Shown one piece after another: positions 16,825 through 26,429 of a DNA stretch of 64,000 nt. A program made the translations under genes and the position numbers. The notes below the pieces were generated by a model, which was not told the DNA's origin, did not search any database, and saw nothing but the letters and a program-made list of their open reading frames with translations. Position 1 is the stretch's first letter. The number at the start of each line of letters is the position of its first letter. Source of the DNA: Cupriavidus cauae (GTDB lineage: Bacteria; Pseudomonadota; Gammaproteobacteria; Burkholderiales; Burkholderiaceae); the NCBI RefSeq assembly GCF_008632125.1, contig NZ_VWRN01000045.1, positions 62,001 to 126,000 on the forward strand. The letters are read 5' to 3'.

Positions 16825-18562
16825 GGGTGGGGTGGTGACGGCCACCGCGGCCAGTGCGGCTACAGGGGTCAGGGCGACCACCACGGCCACCGCGGCTGCC
16901 ACGGCTGTCACGGTGGCCAGGGCCGCGGTTGCCGCATGGGCGCTGCTGGCGTTCGCGCCGGCACAGGCAGGCCCGGCCGGTGCCGATGGCGAGTATTTCC
17001 TGCATCAGGTCGAGCCGGGCGACACGCTGTTCTGGGTCGCCCAGCGCTATACCGGCCGCGCCGACGTCTGGCGCGAGCTGAAGGCGCTGAACCGCGTCGC
17101 CGATCCGTACCGGCTGCCGATCGGCACCCAGGTCCGCATTCCGCTCGCGCGCATTCCGGTGACGGTGGCGAGCGCGCGCGTGGTGTCGGTGGTCGGCCAG
17201 GCCGACGCCAACGGCGCCGCACTGCGGCCCGGCATGCGCGTTGACGAGGCGGCCTGGCTGCAAACCGGTACCGATGGCCTGGTCACCTTCGAGCTGCCCG
17301 ACGGCACCCGCGTCGCGATACCGGCGAACACGCGGCTGCAGGTCAAGCGTCTGCGGGTGTTTGCCGGCACGGGTCTGGGCGATACCGTGATGCAGGTCGA
17401 TCGTGGCGGCATCGAGTCGCGCGTCGCGCCGGGCGGGACCGGCGTCGGCCGCTTCGAGATCCGCACGCCGATGATGGTTACCGGGGTGCGCGGCACCCGC
17501 TACGCGGTCGATGCGGGCCAGCCGGACGACGCGGGCCGGCGCGCCAGCCGCAGCGCCGTGCTGGAGGGAACCGTGGCGGTGCGCGCGCGGCGCGCCAAGC
17601 GCATGGTCACCGCGGGCCACGGCGTGGCCGTCGGCAGTGCGGGGGACGCCGCGGTGTACACGCTGCTGGCGGCGCCGACGCTGAGCGCGGTGCCGGCGGA
17701 GCCGATCTACGCCAGCCAGGCCGAAGTGGGCTGGCAACCGGTCAAGGGGGCAATCGGCTACCTGGTTCGCGTGACGCGCGACCCCGAGCGTACCGAAGCC
17801 GTCTTCGCCGCCACGGTCACGCCGGCGGCCGCTGCGCTGACCGGATTGCCCGATGGCCCGGCCTATCTCGAGGTGCGCGCCATCGACCGGAACCGCATTC
17901 CGGGCAACGCAGCGATCGCGCCGCTGACGGTTCGGCTCAATCCGCCGGCACCCTATACGGTCGAGCCGGCGCCGCGCAGCACGGTGCACGGCACCGTGGC
18001 CGAGCTGCAATGGGCGGCGGTCGACGGCGCCGCCGAATACCGCTTCGAGATCGCCTCCGACGCCGATTTCGGCACGCTGGCCGCGCACGGCAACACCCGC
18101 GAGGCAGGCACGCAGCAGACGCTGGCGCCAGGCAACTGGTGGTGGCGTGTGCGCTCGATCGATGCCAAGGGGCAGGCGGGCCCATGGAGCGCCCCGGTGG
18201 CGTTCCGCCTGCTGCCGCCGGCGCCGGGCGTCAGCGTCGTCGAGGACAACGGCGGCGCGCTGCGCGTGCGCTGGGGCGCCGCGCAGCAGCCCGAGGCCTT
18301 CGCGCCGCTGGCCTACCGCGTGCAGCTGGCCGACGAGCCGGGTTTTGCCCGGCCCCTGCAGGATCAGCGCATCGAGTCGGACACCGCGGCGCTGCCGCGT
18401 CCGCCGGCCGGCGTCTACTACGTGCGGGTCGCCCGCATCGAGCGCGATGGCAGCGAGTCGCCGTTCTCGGCCCCGCAACGCATCGAAGTCCACGAGCATC
18501 TGCGCGACGGCACGGGGGCTCCGATCGGTACTGCCAGCGGCAGTGTGCGCCGTGGCGGGTAG
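16814..18562 (+). CDS. LysM and FecR domain envelope protein
   Basis: A 582-residue protein, probably periplasmic. After an Ala/Thr-rich leader with a hydrophobic stretch (ARAAVAAWALLAFAPAQAG) lies a LysM module, residues about 60-110 (YFLHQVEPGDTLFWVAQRYTG then LNRVADPYRLPIGTQVRIP), which in general binds peptidoglycan. A FecR-like domain follows (about 120-270; GTDGLVTFELPDGTRVAIPANTRL, TPMMVTGVRGTRYAVDAG). The C-terminal 300 residues are two or three fibronectin-III-like repeats (AELQWAAVDGAAEYRFEIASDADF, GNWWWRVRSIDAKGQAGPWS). Genes of this type often stand next to CHASE2 kinases or cyclases and may act as their envelope sensor partner. The start could be a few codons downstream; the DNA encoding the leader is itself repetitive (GCCACCGCGG-like units). 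Confidence 0.85.
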   Translation: MVREGGVVTATAASAATGVRATTTATAAATAVTVARAAVAAWALLAFAPAQAGPAGADGEYFLHQVEPGDTLFWVAQRYTGRADVWRELKALNRVADPYRLPIGTQVRIPLARIPVTVASARVVSVVGQADANGAALRPGMRVDEAAWLQTGTDGLVTFELPDGTRVAIPANTRLQVKRLRVFAGTGLGDTVMQVDRGGIESRVAPGGTGVGRFEIRTPMMVTGVRGTRYAVDAGQPDDAGRRASRSAVLEGTVAVRARRAKRMVTAGHGVAVGSAGDAAVYTLLAAPTLSAVPAEPIYASQAEVGWQPVKGAIGYLVRVTRDPERTEAVFAATVTPAAAALTGLPDGPAYLEVRAIDRNRIPGNAAIAPLTVRLNPPAPYTVEPAPRSTVHGTVAELQWAAVDGAAEYRFEIASDADFGTLAAHGNTREAGTQQTLAPGNWWWRVRSIDAKGQAGPWSAPVAFRLLPPAPGVSVVEDNGGALRVRWGAAQQPEAFAPLAYRVQLADEPGFARPLQDQRIESDTAALPRPPAGVYYVRVARIERDGSESPFSAPQRIEVHEHLRDGTGAPIGTASGSVRRGG

Positions 18563-20963
18563 CCGCATTCGCCTGCCCCAATTGCGCACCCAGCTGCGCA
18601 CGGCCGCGGGCAGCGGCCTGATTGCCGGCTTTCATCGGCGCACGCTGATCGAATGGCTGGTACTGACGATGCTGGTGATGGTGCTGGCCGCGGTGCGCGC
18701 GGATTTCGGCGCGAGCCAGCGGCTGGACCTGGCCGTCTACGACATCGGCATCGCCGCGCAGCAGCACGCGCCGCGCGACGACATCCTGATCGTCTCGATC
18801 GACGATGAGTCGCTGTCTGCGGTCGGGCGCTGGCCGTGGCGGCGTTCGCTGCTGGCAGGGCTGGTCGATCGGCTGGCCGACGGCGGCGCGCGCGTGATCG
18901 GGCTCGATGTGCTGCTGGTCGAGCCGGACTGGCGCCATCCCGAGGACGACGAGGCGCTGGCGGTCAGCATGGCGCGCGCCGGCAACGTGGTCATTCCCGC
19001 GCTGGCCGAGCCGGTGCGCGACGGCTATCGCCTCAGCTATCCGCTGCCCGCGCTCGGCGCCGACGTCGGCCATATCAATATCGCCACCGACGTCGACGGG
19101 CTCGCCCGCCATCTCTTTCTGCAGGAGGGCCTGCCGGGACAGATGCTCGACCATTTCGTCGTGCGCCTGGTGCAGTTCGGGCAGCCGCAGCGGCCGCTGG
19201 ACAGCTACCGGCAGGTGCCGGTCGACGAGACGCTCGCCGGCGAATGGCATCGCCGCCATCGCCTCGGTATCCCCTTCGCCGGACCGATCGGCACCTTCCG
19301 CACGGTGTCGGCGATCGATGTGCTCAGCGGCGCCATTTCGCCCGAGCTGTTCCGCGACAAGCTGGTGCTGGTCGGCGCGGGCGCGACGGGGCTCGGCGAC
19401 ATGTTCTCCGCGCCGCTGTCGAAGAACGGTGCCGGCATCAGCGGCGTCGAGCTGCTGGCGAACGCCGCGCAGGCGCTGCTCGACAACAACGGCATCGTGC
19501 CGGTGCAGCGCGCCTGGTACTGGGCGCTGACGCTGCTGCCGGTGCTGCTCGCCTGCCTGGCAGCGCTGTTGATGTCGCCGCGCGACGCGCTGCTGGTCAG
19601 CGCCGCGGTGATCGTCGGCCTGTTCGCCGCCAGCGTGGCGCTGATGCATTTCGAGCGGCTGTGGTTTTCGCCGGTGCCGGCGATCCTGGCCTGCCTGGTG
19701 TTCTATCCGCTGTGGAGCTGGCGGCGGCAGGAATCGGCGCTGACCTTCCTGTCGGCCGAAGTGGCGCGGCTCGAACGCGAGCCGGCGCTGCCGGGCGGCA
19801 AGAGCGCGCCGCCGCTGGCCGGCGGCACGCTGGACACGCGCATGAGCGCGCTGTACCGGATGATCACGCGGCAGCGCGACCTGCGCCGCCTGCTGTCCGA
19901 CGGGCTGGAGAACCTGCCCGATGCCACCGTGATCTGCGATGCCGACGGCAGCATCCTGCTGGCCAATGCCGGCGCGGTGGCGCTGTCGCCGCGGCTGCTG
20001 TCCTCGCTCAATGCCGAGGGCGGGGCGCGGCCCTTGCTCGATACGCTGGTCGCCGACATCTTCGCGCCGCCTCAAGGCGGGCTCGATTACTGGGATCGGC
20101 TCAGGCGCGCCGCCGACAACGGCGCGGCGCCGACGCGCGCCGAGCGCGCCGGCGTCGAGCTGCAGACGCACGACCAGCGCGCGATGCTGTTGCGCGGTGC
20201 GCCGCTGCGCGGCAACGCGGGCGAGGTCGCCGGTTTCAGCATCAGCTTCATCGACATCACGCAGGTGCGGCTGGCCGAGCGCCAGCGCGAGGAAACGCTG
20301 CGCTTCATCTCGCACGACATGCGTTCGCCGCAGGCGTCGATCCTGGCGCTGGTCGAACTGCAGGCCGACCCGGCGCGCGCGCTCGAGCCGCCGGTGCTGC
20401 TCGAACGGATCCGCCACCACGCCGGCCGCACGCTGGCGCTGGCCGACGACTTCATCCAGCTCGCGCGCGCCGAATCGCAGCATCTGCGCTTTGCCGAGGT
20501 CGACCTGACCACGGTGCTGATGGACGCCGCCGATTCGCTGTGGGCGCTGGCGCAGGCGCGCCGCGTGACCGTCGCGGTGCAGACCGGCAACGAGGAGATG
20601 ATGCTGTACGGCGAAGCGGCGCTGCTGATGCGCGCCGTCTCCAACCTGATCGACAACGCTGTCAAGTACAGCCCGCCGGGCGGCACCGTCACCGTGCGCG
20701 CCGGCCGCGTGCGGCACGACGACGGCAGCGATGGCGGTCTGATGGTGTCGGTCTCCGACCAGGGGCCCGGCATCGCGCCCGAGGAGCAGGCCCGCCTGTT
20801 CCAGCCGTTCAGCCGGCTGCAGGAGGAGGGCCGTCCGGTGCGCGAAGGTAGCGGTCTGGGGCTGCTGTTCGTCAAGACGGTGATCGAGCGGCACGGCGGC
20901 CATGTCGGCGTCGACAGCGCGCCGGGCCGCGGCACGACCTTTACGATCGCGCTGCCGGGCTGA
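18552..20963 (+). CDS. CHASE2-domain sensor histidine kinase
   Basis: An approximately 803-residue membrane kinase. A first membrane helix (LIEWLVLTMLVMVLAAV) leads into a CHASE2 extracytoplasmic sensor (about residues 45-325; DILIVSIDDESLSAVGRWPWRRSLLAGLVDRL, FRDKLVLVGAGATGLGDMFSAPL). Three more helices follow (to about 400), then a PAS-like region (NLPDATVICDADGSILLANAGAVAL), a HisKA domain with the phosphoacceptor in FISHDMRSPQ, and an ATPase domain with NLIDNAVKYSPPGG, VSDQGPGI and EGSGLGLLFVK. No ATG lies before the first helix; GTG 18552 or GTG 18543 fits and overlaps the FecR gene end. It probably phosphorylates the regulator at 16120. It lies directly downstream of the pel genes. Confidence 0.9.
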   Translation: MAGSRIRLPQLRTQLRTAAGSGLIAGFHRRTLIEWLVLTMLVMVLAAVRADFGASQRLDLAVYDIGIAAQQHAPRDDILIVSIDDESLSAVGRWPWRRSLLAGLVDRLADGGARVIGLDVLLVEPDWRHPEDDEALAVSMARAGNVVIPALAEPVRDGYRLSYPLPALGADVGHINIATDVDGLARHLFLQEGLPGQMLDHFVVRLVQFGQPQRPLDSYRQVPVDETLAGEWHRRHRLGIPFAGPIGTFRTVSAIDVLSGAISPELFRDKLVLVGAGATGLGDMFSAPLSKNGAGISGVELLANAAQALLDNNGIVPVQRAWYWALTLLPVLLACLAALLMSPRDALLVSAAVIVGLFAASVALMHFERLWFSPVPAILACLVFYPLWSWRRQESALTFLSAEVARLEREPALPGGKSAPPLAGGTLDTRMSALYRMITRQRDLRRLLSDGLENLPDATVICDADGSILLANAGAVALSPRLLSSLNAEGGARPLLDTLVADIFAPPQGGLDYWDRLRRAADNGAAPTRAERAGVELQTHDQRAMLLRGAPLRGNAGEVAGFSISFIDITQVRLAERQREETLRFISHDMRSPQASILALVELQADPARALEPPVLLERIRHHAGRTLALADDFIQLARAESQHLRFAEVDLTTVLMDAADSLWALAQARRVTVAVQTGNEEMMLYGEAALLMRAVSNLIDNAVKYSPPGGTVTVRAGRVRHDDGSDGGLMVSVSDQGPGIAPEEQARLFQPFSRLQEEGRPVREGSGLGLLFVKTVIERHGGHVGVDSAPGRGTTFTIALPG

Positions 20964-21120
20964 GTGAAAGTTCTTCCCCCACATGTAAGAATCGCGCCGC
21001 CCGGTGCCACCGAAGGGAGACTTCGCGACGCACGACCGCTTGCCATCCCCGTGGAACAGCGCTTGCATTCCCGCCCCATGCGGCGCGACTGGCGTGCCGC
21101 TCTTCCCTGGGGAGCCCGCG

Positions 21121-22302
21121 ATGAAAGCCCTTTGCTGGCACGGCAAGCACGATATCCGCTACGACACCGTTCCCGATCCCGTGATCGAGCACCCGCGCGA
21201 CGCCATCATCCGCGTCAGCAGCTGCGCGATCTGCGGCTCGGACCTGCACCTGTATGACGGCTTCGTGCCCGGCATGGAGCACGGCGACATCATGGGCCAC
21301 GAGTTCATGGGCGAGGTGGTCGAGGTCGGCGCGGAAAACCGCCGGCTGCGCGTCGGCGACCGCGTGGTGGTGCCGTTCACCATCATCTGCGGCGAATGCG
21401 ATCAATGCCGGCGCGGCAATTTCTCGGTGTGCGAGCGCACCAACCGCAACAAGGAGGCGGCCGACAAGATGTTCGGCCATAGCACCGCCGGGCTGTTCGG
21501 CTACACCCATCTGACCGGCGGCTATGCGGGCGGGCAGGCCGAATACGTGCGCGTGCCCTATGCCGACGTGGCGCCGGTCAAGGTGCCGGCCGAGCTCAGC
21601 GACGAACAGGTGCTGTTTCTCGGCGACATCCTGCCGACCGGCTGGCAGGCCGCGGCGCAATGCGACATCCAGCCCGACGACATCGTCGCGATCTGGGGCG
21701 CGGGACCGGTTGGCCAGTTCTGCATCCTGTCGGCGCTGCCGATGGGGGCGAAGCAGGTGGTGGTGATCGACCGCGTGCCCGAGCGCCTGCGCATGGCGCA
21801 GCAGCTCGGCCCCGACCGCGTGACGCTGGTCGACTTCGAGAACCAGAGCGTGCTGGAAGCGCTCAACGAGATCACGCAGGGCAAGGGGCCGGACAAGTGC
21901 ATCGACGCGGTCGGGCTCGAGGCGCATGCGACGCGCTCGCTCGATTCGATCTACGACCGCGTCAAGCAGGCCGTGATGCTGGAGACCGACCGGCCGCACG
22001 TGCTGCGCGAGATGATCTATGTCTGCCGGCCCGGCGGCATCGTATCGATTCCGGGCGTCTACGGCGGACTGGTCGACAAGATCCCGATGGGCGCGCTGAT
22101 GAACAAGGGCCTGACGATCCGTACCGGCCAGACCCACGTCAATCGCTGGACTGACGATCTGCTCCAGCGCATCATCGACCGGCAGATCGACCCGACCTTC
22201 GTGATTTCGCATCGCGTCACGCTGGCGGAAGGGCCGTCGATGTACGAGACCTTCCGCGACAAGCACGACGGCTGCATCAAGGTGGTGATGACGCCGGCTT
22301 GA
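21121..22302 (+). CDS. Zinc-dependent alcohol dehydrogenase (formaldehyde-dehydrogenase-like)
   Basis: A 393-residue medium-chain dehydrogenase related to glutathione-independent formaldehyde dehydrogenase. Catalytic zinc ligands C38, H60 and E61 ([14 protein letters not shown]) and structural zinc cysteines C90, C93, C96 and C104 are all present. The NAD-binding motif is [10 protein letters not shown] (about residues 194-203) with VIDRVPER giving the ribose-binding Asp. Substrate inside the family (formaldehyde, other aldehydes or alcohols) cannot be fixed. ATG 21121 directly starts the first strand, and the preceding CTGGGGAGC is an acceptable ribosome site. Its 3' end overlaps the convergent LysR gene by 26 bases. 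Confidence 0.92.
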   Translation: MKALCWHGKHDIRYDTVPDPVIEHPRDAIIRVSSCAICGSDLHLYDGFVPGMEHGDIMGHEFMGEVVEVGAENRRLRVGDRVVVPFTIICGECDQCRRGNFSVCERTNRNKEAADKMFGHSTAGLFGYTHLTGGYAGGQAEYVRVPYADVAPVKVPAELSDEQVLFLGDILPTGWQAAAQCDIQPDDIVAIWGAGPVGQFCILSALPMGAKQVVVIDRVPERLRMAQQLGPDRVTLVDFENQSVLEALNEITQGKGPDKCIDAVGLEAHATRSLDSIYDRVKQAVMLETDRPHVLREMIYVCRPGGIVSIPGVYGGLVDKIPMGALMNKGLTIRTGQTHVNRWTDDLLQRIIDRQIDPTFVISHRVTLAEGPSMYETFRDKHDGCIKVVMTPA

Positions 22303-23395
22303 GCTTGCGTTTGACGTTGGGTCCGACGTTGCTGCTGGCGTCGCGCTGGACGTCACGCTTGTTGTCGGGCTTGCTATCGCGCTTGATACTGCGCTTGCTA
22401 TCGCGCTTGCTATCGCGCTCGAAATCGAGCTTGCCGTCGCCCCTGGCGTCCCGCTTCCCCGCCGACGGCCAGCCTCCACCGCCCGGCGCCGCGCCGTCGC
22501 CGAACACCTCGCGGTGCCAGTCCCGCGTGACGTCCTCCAGCAGCGCAAGAAAGCGCTCCAGCGCGGGCAGCGCATGCTCGCGCCGCACGGTCGCATGCAG
22601 GTCGGCGTCGAGCCCGCGCGCGGCCAGCGGCACGTAGCTGACATCGTCGCGCCGCGTGGCCGACAGCGAGGCCGGCAGCACGCTGACGCCGACGCCGGCG
22701 CCCACCAGCCCCAGCACCGTCTCCGGGTCGATCGACTCGTGCATCACGCGCGGCTCGAAGCCCTCGCGCAGGCAGGCGGCCAGCACATTGCGGATCATCG
22801 GGCTTTGCATGTTCAGCAGCACGAAGGCGTCGCCGGACAGCTGCCGCAGCGAGACACGTGGCGCGCCGGCCAGCGGATGGTCGGCCGCCATTGCCACCAT
22901 CAACGGCTGCGCATAGACCAGGATCGAGCGCAGGTCGCTGCGCGCCGCCGCGCTGCACGAAAACCCCACGTCGATGCGCCCGCGCGCCAGCGCCTCGTAC
23001 TGCTGGTCCGGCAGCAGCTCGTGCAGCGTCCATTCGACGCCCGGATTGCGCAGCTGGAACTGGCGCAGCGTCAGCGGCAACGGGCCGTACATCACCGAGT
23101 TGATGATGCCGATGCGCAGATAGCCCTCCAGCCCTTCGGCGACGCGCCGCACCTGCCGTTCCACCGATTCGCAGTCGTCGACGATGCGGCGCGCCCGCGT
23201 CAGCAGCGCCTCGCCGGCCCGCGTCAGCCGCGCGCCATGCCGGCCGCGCTCGAACAGCGTGACCCGCAGCGCGCCCTCCAGCGACTTGATCTGCTGGCTC
23301 AGCGGCGGCTGCGAGATATGCAGCCGCTCGGCGGCGCGGCTGTAGTTGCCTTCCTCGGCGACCGCGATGAAATAGCGCAGCTGGCGGAGATCCAT
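22277..23395 (-). CDS. LysR family regulator with Lys/Arg/Asp repeat tail
   Basis: A 372-residue LysR-type regulator. The N-terminal winged HTH ([40 protein letters not shown]) is followed by a substrate-binding domain to about residue 295. The last 65 residues are not part of the family fold. They repeat [12 protein letters not shown] units encoded by degenerate GCTTGCTATCGC DNA, and run 26 bases into the end of the convergent alcohol dehydrogenase. The start is set at ATG 23395 (MDLRQL); an upstream in-frame ATG at 23428 would add 11 residues. It is divergent from the molybdenum hydroxylase genes and likely controls them. Confidence 0.9.
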   Translation of the reverse strand: MDLRQLRYFIAVAEEGNYSRAAERLHISQPPLSQQIKSLEGALRVTLFERGRHGARLTRAGEALLTRARRIVDDCESVERQVRRVAEGLEGYLRIGIINSVMYGPLPLTLRQFQLRNPGVEWTLHELLPDQQYEALARGRIDVGFSCSAAARSDLRSILVYAQPLMVAMAADHPLAGAPRVSLRQLSGDAFVLLNMQSPMIRNVLAACLREGFEPRVMHESIDPETVLGLVGAGVGVSVLPASLSATRRDDVSYVPLAARGLDADLHATVRREHALPALERFLALLEDVTRDWHREVFGDGAAPGGGGWPSAGKRDARGDGKLDFERDSKRDSKRSIKRDSKPDNKRDVQRDASSNVGPNVKRKLKPASSPP

Positions 23396-23503
23396 ATGCG
23401 ATCCGTATGGATTGGATTCCGAAATCATATTTCACATATGGTTGGGCGACACCTAGGCTTTCCCTGATCCGTCCACGCCAGAGGGGCGGCCGAGGAGACC
23501 ACG
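23396..23503. promoter_or_regulatory. Divergent control region, LysR / molybdenum hydroxylase
   Basis: This 108-base gap separates the divergent LysR and 2Fe-2S subunit genes. It is locally AT-rich, with CATATG at 23392-23397 and a second CATATG in CATATTTCACATATGGT. A pair of near-palindromic elements like this would suit a LysR regulator binding between the two genes. The exact operator is not determined. Confidence 0.45.
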
Positions 23504-23980
23504 ATGACCACCAAGCTCGATGTCAATGGCGCCCGCCGTCGGGTGGACGCCCCCGCGGATACGCCGCTGCTGTGGGTGTTGCGCGACCAGCTGGACCTGA
23601 CCGGCACCAAGTACGGCTGCGGCATGGGCCTGTGCGGCGCGTGCACGGTCCATGTCGACGGGCAGGCCGTGCGCGCCTGCCAGACCCCGTTGTCCAGCGT
23701 CGCCGGCAAGCGCGTGACGACCATCGAGGGGCTGGGCAAGCCCGATGCATTGCACGTGCTGCAGCGCGCGTGGCAGGCCGAGGACGTGCCGCAATGCGGC
23801 TACTGCCAGTCGGGGCAGCTGATGTCCGCCGCCGCGCTGCTGGCGCGGAAGCCGAAGCCCAGCGACAGCGATATCGATGCGGCGATGGCGGGCAATATCT
23901 GCCGTTGCGGCACCTATGACCGGATCCGGCGCGCGATCCATCGCGCCGCGGCCGAACTGCGCAGCGGGAGGCCGGCATGA
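23504..23980 (+). CDS. 2Fe-2S subunit of an isoquinoline-1-oxidoreductase-like molybdenum hydroxylase
   Basis: A 158-residue electron-transfer subunit. The plant-type [2Fe-2S] cluster is held by C39, C44, C47 and C59 ([12 protein letters not shown]...AC). The second cluster in the helical domain is held by C98, C101, C133 and C135 ([16 protein letters not shown]). This is the small subunit of the two-subunit xanthine-oxidase-family enzymes such as isoquinoline 1-oxidoreductase (IorA) and some aldehyde oxidoreductases, which lack a separate FAD subunit. GAGGAGACCACG precedes the ATG. It overlaps the large subunit by ATGA. Confidence 0.92.
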   Translation: MTTKLDVNGARRRVDAPADTPLLWVLRDQLDLTGTKYGCGMGLCGACTVHVDGQAVRACQTPLSSVAGKRVTTIEGLGKPDALHVLQRAWQAEDVPQCGYCQSGQLMSAAALLARKPKPSDSDIDAAMAGNICRCGTYDRIRRAIHRAAAELRSGRPA

Positions 23981-26202
23981 AGCGGCGCGACTTCCTGATG
24001 AGCGGGGCGGCGCTGGCCGGCGGCCTGATGCTGGAGCTGAGCGCCGGCGGCGTGTGCGCGGCCGGCGCCGCCGCCGGGGCATCGTCCTCGGGCGCCCCCG
24101 CCGATGGCGCCGCCTTCGCCCCCAACGCCTGGGTCCGCATCACGCCGCAGGGCGAGGTGCTGCTGGTCGTGCACAAGTTCGACAGCGGCACCGGCGTCAA
24201 GAACGCGCTCGGGCTGATGCTGGCCGAGGAGCTCGATGCCGACTGGTCGCGCGTGCGCGTGGTGCAGCCGGACGATCCGCTGGCGCAGATCTACATCCAT
24301 CCGCTGTGGGGCATGCACGCGACCGGCGGCAGCACCAGCGTGCCGCTCGAATGGACCACGCTGCGGCGCGCCGGCGCCACCGCGCGCGCGATGCTGGTCG
24401 CCGAGGCCGCGCAGCGCTGGCGGGTCGATCCGGCCAGTTGCCGCACGAGCAACGGCATGGTGATCGATGCTTCGGGCTCGCGGCGGCTCGGCTATGGGGA
24501 TCTCGCCGAAGGCGCGGCACGGCAGCCGGTGCCGAAGGAAGTCGCGCTCAAGCGGCCGGCGGACTTCGTGCTGATCGGCAAGGAGCGCAGCAGCTATCGC
24601 GTCGTCGACAAGCTGACCGGCCGCGCGCAGTACGCGGTCGATATCAAGCTGCCCGGCATGCTGACCGCGATCGTGGTCCATCCGCCGGTGATCAATGCAA
24701 GCGTGGTGTCGTTCAATGCGGCCGAGGTCAAGGCGATGCCCGGCGTGCGCGATGTGTTCGCGACCGAGATTCCCGCGGCGATCGCGCATTTCCGTCCCGG
24801 CATGGGCCCGGCGGTACCGGACAACGGCGCCTGCCAGCCCGGCGTGGCCATCGTCGCCGACCACTTCTGGGCCGCGCAGCGCGCGCGCCAGGCGTTGAAG
24901 GTCCAGTGGGGCGACAGCGACATGGCGGACTTCAGCGCCGAGGGTGCGCTGCGCGAGCTGGCCCGGCATGTCGACGATGCCGGCCTCAAGAGCAAGGTCA
25001 AGGGCGATGCCGCGGCGGCTTTCGAAAGAGCCGACAAGGTCGTCGAAGGCGTCTACACGATGCCCTACAAGGCCCACGCGCAGATGGAACCGCTGAGCGT
25101 GGTGGCGTGGGTGCACGACGGCATCGTCGAATACTGGGGCGGCATCCAGGTGCCGTCGCGCTGCGCGCAGGCGGCGCAGACCATCGCCGGCGTGCCGGCC
25201 GACAAGGTCAGGATCCATCTGACCGAGGCCGGCGGCAGCTTCGGCGCGCGCGAGGGCATGCACCAGATACTCGAGGCCACCTACATCTCGCGGCGCGTCG
25301 GCAAGCCAGTCAAGCTGATCTACACCCGCGAGGACGATATGCGCGGCCTGTTCTACCAGACCGCCAGCGTGCACAAGGCGCGCGCCGCGCTCGATCGCGA
25401 CGGCGGCATCGCCGCCTTCAGCCTGCGCGCGGTGACGCCGTCGATCAAGGAACCCGACGACCCCGGGTTCCTTGCCAAGGTGCCGGTCGATCCGAGCTGC
25501 ACCGAGGCGATGCGCGACGACTTCTACTACGACATCGGCACGCTCGACCTGGCGTGGGTGCGGGTCGAGCCGAAGCTGCCGATCTGGTGGTGGCGCGCGG
25601 TCAGCTACGTGCCCAACGTCTTCGCGATCGAGAGCCTGATCGACGAAGCCGCGCACGCGGCGGGGCAGGATCCGCTCGCCTATCGCCGCCGCCTGCTGCG
25701 CGAGCGGCCCGAGCATCTGGCGGTGCTCGACCGTGCCGCGGCGCTGGCCGGCTGGCCGCGGGCTTCGGCGCCCGGCCGCGGACTCGGCATCGCGACCTAT
25801 CAGGGCTACAAGAGCTATATCGCGGTGGTCGCGGAGGTCGAGGTCAAGGAGCGCGCGATCACGGTGCACAGGCTCAGTTGCGTGGTCGACTGCGGGCTGG
25901 CGGTCGATCCCAGCTCGGTGCGGCAGCAGCTGGCGGGCGGGCTGTACTGGGGCGTGTCGACGGCGATGATGAACGAGGTGCCGATCGACCACGGCACCGT
26001 GCGCATCAGCAATTACCACGACTATCCGGTGGTGCGCATCACCGATGCGCCGCGGCTGGACATCGAGCTGATGCCGCCGTCGGGCAGGGCGCCCAGCGGC
26101 GTCGGCGAACTGTCCAATCCGCCGGTGGTCCCGGCGATCGGCAACGCGATCTTCGCGGCGACCGGCAAGCGCCTGCGCGCGACGCCGTTCCGCTTCGCCT
26201 GA
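23977..26202 (+). CDS. Molybdopterin-binding large subunit, IorB-like (xanthine oxidase family)
   Basis: A 741-residue catalytic subunit of a periplasmic molybdenum hydroxylase. It begins with a twin-arginine signal ([16 protein letters not shown]), so the heterodimer should be exported folded with its small partner. Family segments are [48 protein letters not shown] and the active-site region [18 protein letters not shown], where the Glu of GVGE is the catalytic base. It hydroxylates an N-heterocycle or an aldehyde; which one is not shown. Electrons would go from the 2Fe-2S subunit to a cytochrome not encoded here. The next gene is a nucleobase-type permease, which fits an aromatic N-heterocyclic substrate. 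Confidence 0.92.
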   Translation: MKRRDFLMSGAALAGGLMLELSAGGVCAAGAAAGASSSGAPADGAAFAPNAWVRITPQGEVLLVVHKFDSGTGVKNALGLMLAEELDADWSRVRVVQPDDPLAQIYIHPLWGMHATGGSTSVPLEWTTLRRAGATARAMLVAEAAQRWRVDPASCRTSNGMVIDASGSRRLGYGDLAEGAARQPVPKEVALKRPADFVLIGKERSSYRVVDKLTGRAQYAVDIKLPGMLTAIVVHPPVINASVVSFNAAEVKAMPGVRDVFATEIPAAIAHFRPGMGPAVPDNGACQPGVAIVADHFWAAQRARQALKVQWGDSDMADFSAEGALRELARHVDDAGLKSKVKGDAAAAFERADKVVEGVYTMPYKAHAQMEPLSVVAWVHDGIVEYWGGIQVPSRCAQAAQTIAGVPADKVRIHLTEAGGSFGAREGMHQILEATYISRRVGKPVKLIYTREDDMRGLFYQTASVHKARAALDRDGGIAAFSLRAVTPSIKEPDDPGFLAKVPVDPSCTEAMRDDFYYDIGTLDLAWVRVEPKLPIWWWRAVSYVPNVFAIESLIDEAAHAAGQDPLAYRRRLLRERPEHLAVLDRAAALAGWPRASAPGRGLGIATYQGYKSYIAVVAEVEVKERAITVHRLSCVVDCGLAVDPSSVRQQLAGGLYWGVSTAMMNEVPIDHGTVRISNYHDYPVVRITDAPRLDIELMPPSGRAPSGVGELSNPPVVPAIGNAIFAATGKRLRATPFRFA

Positions 26203-26340
26203 ACCGCGAACGATGAGCACGGTGGCGGGCGTCGTTTCGACGGCCGCCGCTGCCGTGCGTCGGACCGGCGCGCCCCCCCATGCGGCATCCCACGCTATGC
26301 CGGCACCGGCGCCGCCGCGGCACGCCGGCACGACCACGAC

Positions 26341-26412
26341 AACAAGCACAACAAGCACAACAAGCACAACAACCACAGCGAGCACAACAAGCACAACAAC
26401 CACAGCGAGAAC
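26341..26412. repeat. 9-base tandem repeat upstream of the permease
   Basis: AACAAGCAC units (three perfect, then AACAACCACAGCGAGCAC, a fourth, and a second AACAACCACAGCGAG block) form a two-level 9/27-base array just before the permease ribosome site. It is unusually AT-rich for this DNA and may lie in the mRNA leader. Confidence 0.9.
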
Positions 26413-26429
26413 TGGAAGGAGACACCCCC

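Noticed and set aside
18231..21146. A 971-residue open frame on the minus strand opposite the CHASE2 kinase
   Set aside because: It is rich in Arg, Gln, His and Ala with no family motif and mirrors a well-supported gene. Long antisense frames are expected in high-GC DNA.
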